NCBI RefSeq assembly: GCF_016863335.1
Contig: NZ_BOOR01000014.1
Span: 1 to 61,166 of the forward strand
Direction: 5' to 3'
Origin: Planotetraspora thailandica
GTDB lineage: Bacteria; Actinomycetota; Actinomycetes; Streptosporangiales; Streptosporangiaceae
DNA: 61,166 bases
Part shown: positions 25,152 to 34,179 of the stretch, piece after piece
Layout: each line of letters begins with the position of its first letter
Position numbering within the stretch: position 1 is the first letter of the stretch
Notes under the pieces: generated by a model
Told to the model about the DNA's origin: nothing
The model's input: only the letters and a program-made list of their open reading frames with translations
The model's database searches: none
Translations under genes and position numbers: made by a program

Positions 25152-26480
25152 ATGACTGTCCCGCGAATTCTGATCGTCGGCGGCGGTTACGTCGGCATGT
25201 ACGCCGCCCTGCGCCTCCAGCGCAGGCTCCGCCGCGAGCTCGCCCGGGGCCAGGTACGGATCACCGTGGCCGACTACGACTCCTACATGACCTATCAGCC
25301 GTTCCTGCCGGAGGCCGCCGCCGGCAACATCGAGCCGCGGCACGTGGTCGTCCCGCTCAGGAGGGTGCTCCGCCCCTGCGAGATCCTCAGCGGGCGCGTG
25401 CGCTCCGTCAGCCTCGCCGACCGCACCGCGGAGTTCCGCCCGCATGAGGGGCCCGACTACACGATCCACTATGACTACCTGGTCTTCGCGCCGGGCTCGG
25501 TGTCGCGCCTCCTGCCCATACCCGGGCTCACCGAGCACGGCATCGGCTTCAAGACGGTCGAAGAGGCCATCCACCTGCGCAACCACGTGCTCCTCAAGCT
25601 CGACGTCGCCGCCTCGACCACGGACGAGCGGGTGCGCCGCCGCGCGCTGACGTTCGTCTTCGTCGGCGGAGGATACGCGGGAGTCGAGGTGCTGGGTGAG
25701 CTCGAGGACATGGCCGCCGACGCCTGCCGGTCCTTCGAAGGGATCAGCAGAGGAGACATGCGGTGGGTCCTCGTCGAGGCCAGCGACCGCATCCTCCCCG
25801 AAGTCGGCCCGGACATGGCCAGGTGGACGGCCGACGAACTGCGCCGGCGCGGCATCGAGGTCCGCACCCGCACCCTGCTCCGATCGGCCGAGAACGGGCA
25901 CATCGTGCTGAGTGACGGGCAGGAGTTCGACGCCGAGACCCTCGTGTGGACCGCCGGCGTCAAACCCCACCCGCTCTCCTGCTCGGGAGACCTGCCCCTC
26001 GACGAGAAAGGCCGGGTGAAGGTCACCGCCACGATGAGGATCCAGGGGACCGGCTTCGCCTTCAGCGCCGGCGACGTCGCCGCCGTCCCCGACCTCACCA
26101 GGCCGGGCGAGTTCTGCGCGCCCAGCGCCCAGCACGCCGTACGGCAGGCCGGCCGGCTGGCCGACAACGTCGTGGCGACCATGAAGGGCCGGCCGTGCGA
26201 GCCGTACGCGCACAGGAACGCGGGCTCGGTCGCCAGCCTGGGGCTCTACAAGGGAGTGGCGGAGGTCTACGGCTACCAGGTGCGCGGATTCCCCGCGTGG
26301 TTCATGCATCGCACCTACCACCTGATGCGCATGCCCACCTTCAACAAGAAGTCGCGCATTTTGATGGACTGGACGCTCGGGCTGCTGTTCCCGAGGGAGA
26401 TCGTCTCGCTCGGCGCGTTCCAGCGGCCGCGGGCCGAGTTCGAGGCCGCCGCACGTACCTCCGCGCCGACGCGGCCGTAA
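25152..26480 (+). CDS. ndh: Type II NADH dehydrogenase (NAD(P)/FAD-dependent oxidoreductase)
   Basis: The 442-residue flavoprotein has two Rossmann motifs: ILIVGGGYVGMYAALRL at the N-terminus (FAD) and FVFVGGGYAGVEVLGEL near residue 170 (NADH). It also has TLVWTAGVKPHP and the second FAD motif FSAGDVAAVPD, then QHAVRQAG. The C-terminus has the amphipathic membrane-binding segment expected of NDH-2. It starts 18 bp after the anti-sigma gene and may be co-transcribed with it. Confidence 0.92.
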   Translation: MTVPRILIVGGGYVGMYAALRLQRRLRRELARGQVRITVADYDSYMTYQPFLPEAAAGNIEPRHVVVPLRRVLRPCEILSGRVRSVSLADRTAEFRPHEGPDYTIHYDYLVFAPGSVSRLLPIPGLTEHGIGFKTVEEAIHLRNHVLLKLDVAASTTDERVRRRALTFVFVGGGYAGVEVLGELEDMAADACRSFEGISRGDMRWVLVEASDRILPEVGPDMARWTADELRRRGIEVRTRTLLRSAENGHIVLSDGQEFDAETLVWTAGVKPHPLSCSGDLPLDEKGRVKVTATMRIQGTGFAFSAGDVAAVPDLTRPGEFCAPSAQHAVRQAGRLADNVVATMKGRPCEPYAHRNAGSVASLGLYKGVAEVYGYQVRGFPAWFMHRTYHLMRMPTFNKKSRILMDWTLGLLFPREIVSLGAFQRPRAEFEAAARTSAPTRP

Positions 26481-26501
26481 GAGAGCAGGCTGCGATTCTG
26501 G

Positions 26502-26687
26502 TCAGCGGCGGGCACGCCGGTATCCGCGCCAGGAGCCCACGCCGGCCGTGCCTATGCCCGCCTGATGGAGCGCGAGCAGGCACAGGCCGAGCGCGATCAG
26601 CGCGGTCAGCCCGATTCCGATACTGGCGTTGAGAAGGTCGAGGAGAAAGGCGATTCCGAAGACGATCGCCGCGGCGATGGCGAGCAT
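26502..26687 (-). CDS. Small two-helix membrane protein
   Basis: The 61-residue protein has two predicted membrane helices (about residues 2-18, and 23-43) and a basic tail ending in RGYRRARR. It follows the next gene by seven bases and is the last of a three-gene operon. I recognise no family; it resembles many short actinobacterial membrane proteins. Confidence 0.65.
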   Translation of the reverse strand: MLAIAAAIVFGIAFLLDLLNASIGIGLTALIALGLCLLALHQAGIGTAGVGSWRGYRRARR

Positions 26688-26694
26688 TGCAGTC

Positions 26695-27438
26695 TCACTT
26701 TCCGGTCAGTCGGGCGAGGAGGGTGTGATATTCGCGGAGGGCCAGCCGGAGGGTCTCGGTGTCGCCTCCGTCGCTGTTCTTCCACCGGTCCGCCAGGGAT
26801 CGGCGGCGTGAGGCGAAGGCCGTCACGGCCTCTTCGACGAGAGCTTCGGCCTGCTCGACCGAACTGCGCGGATCGTCGACGAACTGCGCCTTGATCTCGT
26901 GCCAGCGCCGCTCGACGTCGGCGTCCAGCCGCGTTTCGCCGCCGGACGGCGTGGCGGTTTCCACGGCTCCGCCGGCGACCTTTTCGTCCGTGGGATAGAG
27001 GGAACGTTCCCCGGCTCGGCTCCCGTTCTCGTTCCGGCCTGCGGGGGCGCCGAGGGCACGCCCGGCGTCGGAGTCGTCCGCTTCGGCTTCGGCCGGCGTG
27101 GCCGTACGCGGGGAGCCGGTCGGATCGGGCGCCAGAACGTCGGCGCCGCTCTGCGAGGCCCCGTGTGCCTGTGTTTCCGGTGGGCCCGCGTTGTCGGCGC
27201 CGTGCCGGTCGACGTTCCCGGCGCCCATCACGTAGACGGGCCTGGGCTCCCGCCCGTCGTCCGCGGAGATGCGAGGATCCGTTCCCGTGGGGTCGGGCGT
27301 CTCGGAGATCGGGGCCTCAGCGGGGGAGTAGATCGGGCCGGGGCCGTCGTGTTCGTCACGCCGGTCCTTGAAGGGCTCCGCGGTCTCCGGAGCCGGTCGA
27401 CCGGCTGAGCCGTACCGGTTCTCGTAGGGGTTGTGCAT
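26695..27438 (-). CDS. Unknown protein with disordered N-terminus and coiled C-terminal domain
   Basis: The 247-residue protein has a long Pro/Asp/Gly-rich, probably disordered N-terminal part (1-165). A helical C-terminal domain contains RRWHEIKAQFVDDPRSSVEQ and ALREYHTLLARL. That domain is clearly related to the end of the upstream gene product, which has WTEVQERFVDAPGFAVTE at the same position. The ATG overlaps the upstream stop (TGATG). Function unknown. Confidence 0.8.
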   Translation of the reverse strand: MHNPYENRYGSAGRPAPETAEPFKDRRDEHDGPGPIYSPAEAPISETPDPTGTDPRISADDGREPRPVYVMGAGNVDRHGADNAGPPETQAHGASQSGADVLAPDPTGSPRTATPAEAEADDSDAGRALGAPAGRNENGSRAGERSLYPTDEKVAGGAVETATPSGGETRLDADVERRWHEIKAQFVDDPRSSVEQAEALVEEAVTAFASRRRSLADRWKNSDGGDTETLRLALREYHTLLARLTGK

Positions 27439-28019
27439 CACAGGTCAGCCTCCTCGGCAGCGGTGCGGCCGGCGTGACGGCCGTTTCCGGCGTCGACCAG
27501 CAGTTCCTGGAAGAGAGCGCGGTAGTGGACCATCGCCCGCCGGAGCTCCTCGGTCGAAGCCTCCTGGCGGGCGGCACGGCCGCTGATGTCGTGCGCCGCG
27601 CGATAGTGGTCCAAGGTCGCGGCATGGGCGACCGACAGGTCGCTCAGCCGCTGCTCGAAGTCGTCGGTCGGGTAGCCGCGCTCGGCCATGACGGACGTGA
27701 CCAGGGCGTCGGCCTCCGTCACGGCGAAGCCGGGCGCGTCGACGAACCGTTCCTGAACCTCGGTCCACTTCTTGTCGTAGGCGTTCCGGGTCTCCGGATC
27801 GAGCGGCCTGATGTCGAGAGTGGCGTGACGCTCCTCGCGGGAGCGCAACTCCTGCTCGGCCTCTTTACGGCTGTCGCTCTCCTCGATCACCCGGTCATAT
27901 TCCGGCCCGAACCGATCCCGCAGGTGACGGCGGCGATTCTGGGTCGGCACGAGATAGCCGACCGCCAGGAGCACCACCAGGACGGCTACGACGACGGCCA
28001 CCCACGTAATGGCGGACAT
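27438..28019 (-). CDS. Membrane-anchored protein of unknown function, paralogue of its neighbour
   Basis: The 193-residue protein has one N-terminal membrane helix (about residues 5-25), a basic stretch NRRRHLRDRFG, and a long helical cytoplasmic part. The motif VQERFVDAPGFAVTEADALV and a C-terminal VHYRALFQELL match the downstream paralogue. ATG at 28019 is preceded by GGAGG. I recognise a recurrent actinobacterial hypothetical family but no known function. Confidence 0.82.
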   Translation of the reverse strand: MSAITWVAVVVAVLVVLLAVGYLVPTQNRRRHLRDRFGPEYDRVIEESDSRKEAEQELRSREERHATLDIRPLDPETRNAYDKKWTEVQERFVDAPGFAVTEADALVTSVMAERGYPTDDFEQRLSDLSVAHAATLDHYRAAHDISGRAARQEASTEELRRAMVHYRALFQELLVDAGNGRHAGRTAAEEADL

Positions 28020-28140
28020 ATGTGCCTCCAGGGTGATTGTTCGTTGTGCGAGTCCGACTGCCCTGGAAAGCGGCCTTCACGCATTGCGTAACGCGCGATT
28101 TGAGGGGTAGGGGCGGTCATCACCGTCTGAGGAGGTAATC

Positions 28141-28461
28141 ATGGGCTTCGGAGCCAGCCTCGCTTTCCTGGCGATCGGCGCAGTGCTCGCCTTCGCCGTT
28201 AAATGGGACATCCCTGGCATCGACCTGCAGATGATCGGCTGGATCCTCATGGCCGTCGGCGCCGTCGGGGCACTGCTGACCGGCCTCTACACGCGCCGGC
28301 CGCACGCGGAGGACACGGTTGAGACCGTGGAGCCTGACGTGCTGTACACCGTGGACCCGCCCGCCTCGACCCAGGTGCACGTGCACGAGACCGAGGTACG
28401 GCCGAGCGGGCGGCAGGCGCACGTCCAGGACGAGACGACCCCCATCAAGCGCCTCGACTGA
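28141..28461 (+). CDS. DUF6458 family small membrane protein
   Basis: The 106-residue protein opens with MGFGASLAFLAIGAVLAFAV and a second helix WILMAVGAVGALLTGLY, the DUF6458 pattern of two helices separated by a short loop (KWDIPGIDLQMI). The hydrophilic C-terminal half is variable. A strong GAGGAGG lies upstream. It is divergent from the three-gene operon by 121 bp. Confidence 0.85.
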   Translation: MGFGASLAFLAIGAVLAFAVKWDIPGIDLQMIGWILMAVGAVGALLTGLYTRRPHAEDTVETVEPDVLYTVDPPASTQVHVHETEVRPSGRQAHVQDETTPIKRLD

Positions 28462-28589
28462 CCTCGACCAGGGCTGGGTCTGGATCGCTTGGGGACCGAT
28501 GACCTGCCCGGTGGATCGCATGTGCACGCGGGGCCGTACAAGGTCGTGGCCGGCCCGGGATGGTCGGCGCGGCTTCGGTGATCGGCTGC

Positions 28590-29024
28590 CTACTGATCGG
28601 CCTGATGTGGCAAGAGGGCCCGCTGCGCTTCCGCCAGAACCATGGCGATGTGGGAGGGCTCGCGGGCCGGAACCTCCTGGAAACCGTTCTCCTGGTCGTA
28701 GGTGATGTCGAGATCGCCGTCCACCAGCCGGCTCGCCCACCGGACGGCCGTGTTGATCTTTTCTTTCGGGACCGTACGGCCCTGCGCGACGGCCGACAGG
28801 TTACGAAGATTCGTGGCGGGGCCGCTCTGGGCGTGCTCCCGGCTCAGCCTCCAGGGGAGGGCCCGGCTGTGGTCGGTCATCGGCTTGGACAGCCCCGCCG
28901 CCCGTTTGGCCTGGAGGATTCCGGAATCGGTCACCCCGAAGTGCGCGGCGAGACGGGCGTTCGACCAGCCTTCCGCAGCCAGGCGGCGGAGCTCTTCTTG
29001 ATCGATACGAGGCTTCCTACCCAT
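28590..29024 (-). CDS. Helix-turn-helix protein of unknown function
   Basis: The 144-residue protein has an N-terminal Myb/resolvase-like helix-turn-helix (LRRLAAEGWSNARLAAHFG then VTDSGILQAKRAAGL, residues 11-45). The middle and C-terminal parts (SREHAQSG, NTAVRWASRLVDGDLDITYD) are like proteins I associate with actinobacterial mobile elements, but I cannot name a family. It is the last gene before the tRNA and has no clear ribosome-binding site. Confidence 0.65.
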   Translation of the reverse strand: MGRKPRIDQEELRRLAAEGWSNARLAAHFGVTDSGILQAKRAAGLSKPMTDHSRALPWRLSREHAQSGPATNLRNLSAVAQGRTVPKEKINTAVRWASRLVDGDLDITYDQENGFQEVPAREPSHIAMVLAEAQRALLPHQADQ

Positions 29025-29108
29025 GATCCAAAGCCTAGGCGTGCGGGCGTAAGCGTGTACGCACCTGCCTTCAAACTGCGCTAAGGTTGGTGACGCCCGG
29101 ACGGGCAG

Positions 29109-29182
<74 letters not shown>

Positions 29183-29202
29183 CTCTGTTTCGGCAGGTCG
29201 GA

Positions 29203-29235
29203 AGCCTGATCATCTTTGGGATGGTCAGGCTTTTT
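29203..29235 (+). terminator. Rho-independent terminator after tRNA-Pro
   Basis: The stem AGCCTGATCAT/ATGGTCAGGCT (11 bp, one G-T pair) with a 7-nt loop is followed by TTTTT. It begins 20 bases after the tRNA. Confidence 0.88.
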
Positions 29236-29394
29236 GCTTGTCTGACCGTCATCTGACCGTGAGCTGGAGCCTGCCGGACCGTTCTGACCGCTACCTATCA
29301 ATGCTGGACGCGACCAGGCGATTCGCGCTCTGCGGTGCCCTCGAAGAGCACATGTTCAAATGAGCTTTCCGGGTCAGGCATCCCATATGCGAAT

Positions 29395-30143
29395 CTACAG
29401 CGTAAAGGGCGACGCCGATCGCGCCGGGTGGAGAGCCGCCCGCGTCCGATCAGGCTGGATGGTTGAGGATCTTGCGGAGGATGCTGAGGTTGTAGGCCCG
29501 GAGAGTTTGTGCCGGTGCCTTGGGCGTGTAGTTGGTGTAGTCGAGGGCGAGTACGACTGGCCCTGGAGGATCAGTGTTGTGCTGACGGAGGTGCGTTCGC
29601 CGTTGACGTTCATGAGTTGCTCGATCTGGTGGCCGTGCCAGCCGAAGGCATCAGATTCATAGGTCTGAGGGGTGGAGATGCCGCCGATCCGCCTTGTCGC
29701 GTCCACGGGGTCGCTTGTGGATCCGTTGTAGCGGCATTGGGGGAGTTTGCGGTTGACCTGCCGCATGAGCGCGGAAGCGGTCGCTGAATCGGGCAGCACC
29801 CAGCCTTGCTGCGTCAGGCGTCCCTTGTAGGGGACGGTGATTTCGCGCCTAGCGGTGGCGTACTGCTTGTCGACGGGGGAGTGTTGATCGGGTTGAGCGG
29901 CACGCAGAGGTTCACCCTCGAGAGGGTGCCAGGGACGGTACGGGTCTCGCCGCCGGCGAGTTCAGCTTCGGCGGGATCGAGGAAGAGCGTAGTGACGTCG
30001 TCGCCGGTTTCGGATTGCGCCGAGTAGGCGACTGGGCTGGGCGTGGTGACTGAGGGAGTGTCGACACGGGCAGTCCCCTCGGTGCTAGCTCCGCACCCGG
30101 CTGCCATGAGACCGAACAGCCGCGAGATGACCCAGCGACTCAT
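29395..30143 (-). pseudogene. Frameshifted lipoprotein gene
   Basis: From 30143 the frame reads MSRWVISRLFGLMAAGCGAS, a lipoprotein signal peptide with the lipobox MAAGC. It continues to about 29885, then coherent coding passes to another frame with VDKQYATARREITVPYKGRL and IGGISTPQTYESDAFGWHGH to about 29450. A one-base shift near 29885 would join them into a lipoprotein of over 200 residues. The distal end after 29460 is low-complexity in every frame, so the true C-terminus may be lost. No function is recognised. Confidence 0.55.
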
Positions 30144-30972
30144 TCCAGCACTCCGCTCTCTGCGCACCGGAGCGACTCTGAGGCAAGGGGCTGAATGTTG
30201 CAGCTGAGACTCTGCAACATTGGATCTCTCTCGAGCGTTTCTTGCCAGACCTAGGACTTGCCACCTCGAGAGGGAGTCCCAGGCATGGTCTTACGCGCCC
30301 CTAGACCAGCGCGTCCAACTTGACCTCATCGTCGAAGCGGCCGGCGTGTTCCGCGAGGAAGCAGCCATCGACGAAGCCGAGGACGATGTGTGTGAACGGT
30401 GCCGCCGGCGGCGACGTCGACTACCTATTGCGTTGCTCGCGTTCAACATCGACGACCCGAGTTCACCCGCGGCTTCGACGCTGAGCAGATCTGGGAGCGG
30501 CTCGAACGCGACCGCTACGTGCACTAGCCTGCCGCCCACGCCAGCAACGCAGAGATGTTCATCCGCATGGCCGAGACGTTCCTCCTGCCGTTCCGCGCCA
30601 AGCACCTCGCCGACGACTGGATCTCCATCACGATCGGCATCCCTGCCGCTGGCACCTGACTCCGGCCGGCGGGCGATGTTCCGCGAACACCCCTCGTTGA
30701 AGGCCGACGTATCGGCGAGGTCATGAAGAACCGGCCCGACAAGACGTCGCTGATGCCGGCGGGAGTCGGCCGTCGAGTAGGTGCGCTGGCGTCGCGACCT
30801 GTACGCGGGTCCCTGTGGACCATTGACCGGAACACCTTGGAGACCCGATGAACCCTGACACCCAGTACAACGACAACACGCGGTGCCAAGCTCGGGCTGC
30901 GGCTGTTAGTCGGCCAGTGGAGTCCCGGCCGCCCTTCTTGACCCCTGCCAGACCGGCCGTAGATCATGGTTT
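30144..30972. other. Gene-poor stretch with decayed coding sequence
   Basis: No intact gene is supported. At 30459-30659 on the plus strand, a codon-like reading gives FTRGFDAEQIWERLERDRYV, a TAG stop, then in the same frame MFIRMAETFLLPFRAKHLAD and a TGA, which looks like a broken small gene. Its upstream part (AFNIDDP) is in another frame. The rest (30660-30972) shows nothing I can assign. Confidence 0.5.
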
Positions 30973-31782
30973 ATGAGCCTCATACCCCCGGTGTTGAGCC
31001 GCCTGGTAAGGCGATGGAGTACCGGCCGGTTCATCTTCTTCGTGGTCGGCGCCGGCCTTGCCTGCGTGGCCGTAGCTGCGGGCTCCTCCACCTACGCCGA
31101 CGCGTACGACTTCGCAGACGCCTCGCGATGCGACACCCTGCCAGCCGACCGGCGGATGGACTGCATCACCACAGTGGCGGTGACCGTCGTCTCGCGCTCG
31201 ATCTCCACGACCCCGGACCATCAGCCTCCGGTGAACCCGCTCCCGAACCCGCCTCCCCTCCCGCCGCCCCAGCCGCCCATCTTCAGGATGGCCGCAGTGG
31301 GCGTCGCCGCCGCTGCGGACGTCGATTACGAGGTGGTCGTCGAGGTCGTCGGGACGTCCCACCGCCGGTACACGGTCCCGGTGGACAAGCAGCTGTACGA
31401 CGAGGCCTGGCCCGGCGCGCACGGGATGGCCGACATGTGGCGCGGTCACGTGCTGAGGCTGTCCATCGGCGGTTCCCGCAGCGTCGGAGCATGGATCCCG
31501 ATGGGTTTCGCCTTCGCTTGCGCCGTCGGGTGGGTCGGGGCGGTGCTGATGGGCGGCTCGCTGCTGGTGTCCACGCGCCTTCCCTGGTCCGCGTTCGACC
31601 GCCTGGGCCTGATCGGGTTCCCCCTCATAGCGGCCGGATTCTTCGTCCCCTTCCTCCTTGCCGTCCCGTGGCGACCGGCGTGGCGGGTGGTGCCCGTCGT
31701 CATGGCGTGCCTCGCGGCAATTTTGATCGTCGCGGCCCTCTGGGCCAACCAGGCGGGCCTACGCCGCGGGCCGCGGAGGTAG
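30973..31782 (+). CDS. Membrane protein of unknown function with proline-rich loop
   Basis: The 269-residue protein has an N-terminal membrane helix (about residues 18-38) and a Pro-rich external segment (NPLPNPPPLPPPQPPI, near residue 88). A beta-rich domain follows, then two or three C-terminal helices (about 175-195, 210-230, 238-255). Two cysteines in the loop (RCDTLPADRRMDCI) could form a disulfide. No ribosome-binding site is evident. The adjoining downstream gene is open in a different frame right from this stop, so the two may be parts of one original gene. Confidence 0.7.
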   Translation: MSLIPPVLSRLVRRWSTGRFIFFVVGAGLACVAVAAGSSTYADAYDFADASRCDTLPADRRMDCITTVAVTVVSRSISTTPDHQPPVNPLPNPPPLPPPQPPIFRMAAVGVAAAADVDYEVVVEVVGTSHRRYTVPVDKQLYDEAWPGAHGMADMWRGHVLRLSIGGSRSVGAWIPMGFAFACAVGWVGAVLMGGSLLVSTRLPWSAFDRLGLIGFPLIAAGFFVPFLLAVPWRPAWRVVPVVMACLAAILIVAALWANQAGLRRGPRR

Positions 31783-31897
31783 CGCCGCCGACAGCGGACT
31801 TCGGGAGGCCCGGCGTATCCCGGGCGAGGGACCCAGAAGTAGGGGAACCGCCGCAAGCTACCACGCCGCACAGCAGACGATCGCGCTCGACGGCGAC

Positions 31898-33637
31898 GTG
31901 GTGCTGTCGGCTGGTGGCGTGGACGACACCAGGTACGCGGCCCTCGGCCGGATCGGGCCGATCCCGGGCAGCGTGACGTTCACCGCCACCGGCGGCGTGA
32001 TCACCTACTCGGCGGACCACACTTTGGATGTGGAGGTCCAGTTCTGGCTGGGCAAGGTAGCTGCGCTGACCGGGCTTCAGGCACCGCGCTACGACAACGG
32101 CGCCTCGGTGGTCGATGCCGGCTGCGCCAAGGGGGCAGGCGGCTGTGCGGACGGTGGTCCGTTCTGCACCACCGACCACGGCTGCTTCGGTCTGACCGGC
32201 ATCATCAACGTCTCAGGCCTGCCGACCCAGCTGACCATAGACCCGACGAAGAGCAGCTACTCCTTCGCCGGGTACCAGCCCCGCGCCAACGCGCTCACCC
32301 TGTACGTTGACGATTCGGTCTTCGTACAGTCCCCGCCGAGCCGAATCAAGGCCGAGGCGACTCTGGCTGATCTACCTTCAGGAATCACCTTCACCCTTGG
32401 CCCGATCAAGCTGACCGGGACGCTGGACATCGCCTACCACTCGGACGTGCTGTCGGCCGGGAAGCTGGACGTGCACGCGCAGGCCGACCAGGTGCCGATC
32501 TTCGGCTCGACCAGCGCACTGGCTCACCTGGATCCGATCCCGGGCAGGCTCGCGATCAGCGGAACGGTCGGCTCGCCCACGTCCGTGACGGTCAAGGACT
32601 CTGCGGTGATCAACTCGCTGTCGCTCCGGGCCACCGGAACCTTCAACGGGGCCCCGGCGACCGGCCTGGTGGCCTTGCGCGACGTACCCACCGACATGAC
32701 CGTCGAGGCGAACGGCTTCGGCACCACCCAGGGTGACAACATCCCGACGTTGCACTACGTCGCGAACGACGGCCTGGACACCTTGGATGCCGACGTCCAG
32801 GTCGAAGCGAACATGGTGAAGAACCTCAATCCGGGGATCATCGGCGCCGACGACCTCGAACTGCACATCACCAACCTCGGCCACCTGACCGAGGTCGGGT
32901 TCAACCCCACGACCCAGATCGCTGCGATCACCTCCACGCCGAAGACCGACGAGCTGAAGATGATCGGCAACCTGCACCTACGGGTGCCGAGGATTCAGCC
33001 CGACCCCGACATCACCTTCTTCAACTGGCTGGGCCGCGTGAAGGGGCGGTTCTACGGACATGCGGAGGTGAAGGACAGCTGGATCAGTAACATCACCTTC
33101 GACCTGACGGACGTGCGGACCGCGAACCTGCAACCCGGCAACATTCGAACCGACTCGCTGTTCGGCAGTCTGCCGCGCGAACTCGGTTACCTGTTCCTGG
33201 GCTTTGACGGATCGTTCGGCACCGCCGGCATCTCGATGGCCGGGGTCCACCTCGACCTGGATATCGATCTGTACCTCAGGATCGACAAGATCGTCGGGCC
33301 CGACTTCTTCCAGGAGCACTTGAACCTGACCCGCCTTTACGACAGCGTGTACTTCCATCGCTACGACGACCAGCACCAGAGCGTGGACAAGTTCACCTTG
33401 ACGGACTGGGGCATCCCGATCGCCGACATCACGGTCACCGCCGTGCCCGGACTGGCGGAGGAGGTGCCAAACGTGGTCACTGTGCCCGGCGCCCGGCCCA
33501 GCTTGATCGCCATGCTGGACCCGGGCGGCGAGGTGGACGACTTCGTCTTCAACATTCTGGCGTACGCCGCCTGGCCGTACTCCGGCGATCACTCGCCGAA
33601 GCTCGACACCGGCAGTTCCGGAGGAGGAATCTGTTGA
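31898..33637 (+). CDS. Large probable extracellular beta-rich protein of unknown function
   Basis: The 579-residue product is rich in alternating hydrophobic strands (VTFTATGGVITYSADHTLDV and similar) with repeated segments such as LDIAYHSDVLSAGKLDVHAQ, and a Cys-rich patch AGCAKGAGGCADGGPFC near residue 75. It resembles secreted, lipid-tunnel or AsmA-like beta proteins only in texture; I do not recognise the family. The first possible start is GTG at 31898, without a ribosome-binding site or signal peptide, yet the reading frame is coherent upstream to about 31790. The N-terminus is therefore doubtful. Its stop overlaps the next lipoprotein start. Confidence 0.7.
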   Translation: MVLSAGGVDDTRYAALGRIGPIPGSVTFTATGGVITYSADHTLDVEVQFWLGKVAALTGLQAPRYDNGASVVDAGCAKGAGGCADGGPFCTTDHGCFGLTGIINVSGLPTQLTIDPTKSSYSFAGYQPRANALTLYVDDSVFVQSPPSRIKAEATLADLPSGITFTLGPIKLTGTLDIAYHSDVLSAGKLDVHAQADQVPIFGSTSALAHLDPIPGRLAISGTVGSPTSVTVKDSAVINSLSLRATGTFNGAPATGLVALRDVPTDMTVEANGFGTTQGDNIPTLHYVANDGLDTLDADVQVEANMVKNLNPGIIGADDLELHITNLGHLTEVGFNPTTQIAAITSTPKTDELKMIGNLHLRVPRIQPDPDITFFNWLGRVKGRFYGHAEVKDSWISNITFDLTDVRTANLQPGNIRTDSLFGSLPRELGYLFLGFDGSFGTAGISMAGVHLDLDIDLYLRIDKIVGPDFFQEHLNLTRLYDSVYFHRYDDQHQSVDKFTLTDWGIPIADITVTAVPGLAEEVPNVVTVPGARPSLIAMLDPGGEVDDFVFNILAYAAWPYSGDHSPKLDTGSSGGGIC

Positions 33638-34122
33638 CAGTCTCATCCGGCGGCCCGCCGGTGTTACGCCACCCGGGGGGCGCCGGCTTGATCGCCCTGC
33701 TGCTGGCTGTCGGGGGCAGCACAGTCAGCGGTTGCGGCACCAGGTGTACCGGGACCACGCTGCAGGTTCAGGCGGTCGAGGTCGGTGACACCCGTGCCCC
33801 GCTGACCGTCAGCGCTCGCTTGACCCGCGACGGGCGGCCCCTGGCAGGCGTCCAGGTGAAGCTGGCGGTGAACCTGGTCGGCGACGACAACGCGCATACC
33901 GACGCCCTGTTCTACGCCGACACCGATGCCGACGGGCGCGCGAGCGTCACCCGGCGGGAGGGAGTCGCCGGACTCTCCTTCCCCAGCCATCGGGTCACCG
34001 GGTACGCCGCGTACTTCCAACCTCTGAGCCCTCTAAACGGGGTCGCCTACTGCTGGTCCAGCGCGGGCGCGCCGATCACCTGCCGCACGGGGGACGCCGT
34101 CGGGACGTGCCCGCGCGATTGA
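33634..34122 (+). CDS. Lipoprotein with Ig-like domain
   Basis: The 162-residue protein has a signal peptide ending in the lipobox VSGCG (near residue 33). An Ig-like beta domain follows with the pattern APLTVSARLTRDGRPLAGVQ, VKLAV and DADGRASVTRREG, as in bacterial Ig-like/Big families. It starts with TTG overlapping the previous stop (TTGA), which argues that it forms an operon with the beta-rich protein. The two are probably displayed at the cell surface together. Confidence 0.75.
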   Translation: MTVSSGGPPVLRHPGGAGLIALLLAVGGSTVSGCGTRCTGTTLQVQAVEVGDTRAPLTVSARLTRDGRPLAGVQVKLAVNLVGDDNAHTDALFYADTDADGRASVTRREGVAGLSFPSHRVTGYAAYFQPLSPLNGVAYCWSSAGAPITCRTGDAVGTCPRD

Positions 34123-34179
34123 CCCGTCCCCGATGCCGGCCGCCTCCGATGAGGAGATGAACCACTTTCTGGGATGCGA

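Noticed and set aside
30966-31976. A 336-residue Arg/Pro-rich frame overlapping the membrane protein gene.
   Set aside because: Composition is that of a shadow frame in GC-rich DNA; the overlapping frame at 30973 has proper membrane helices.
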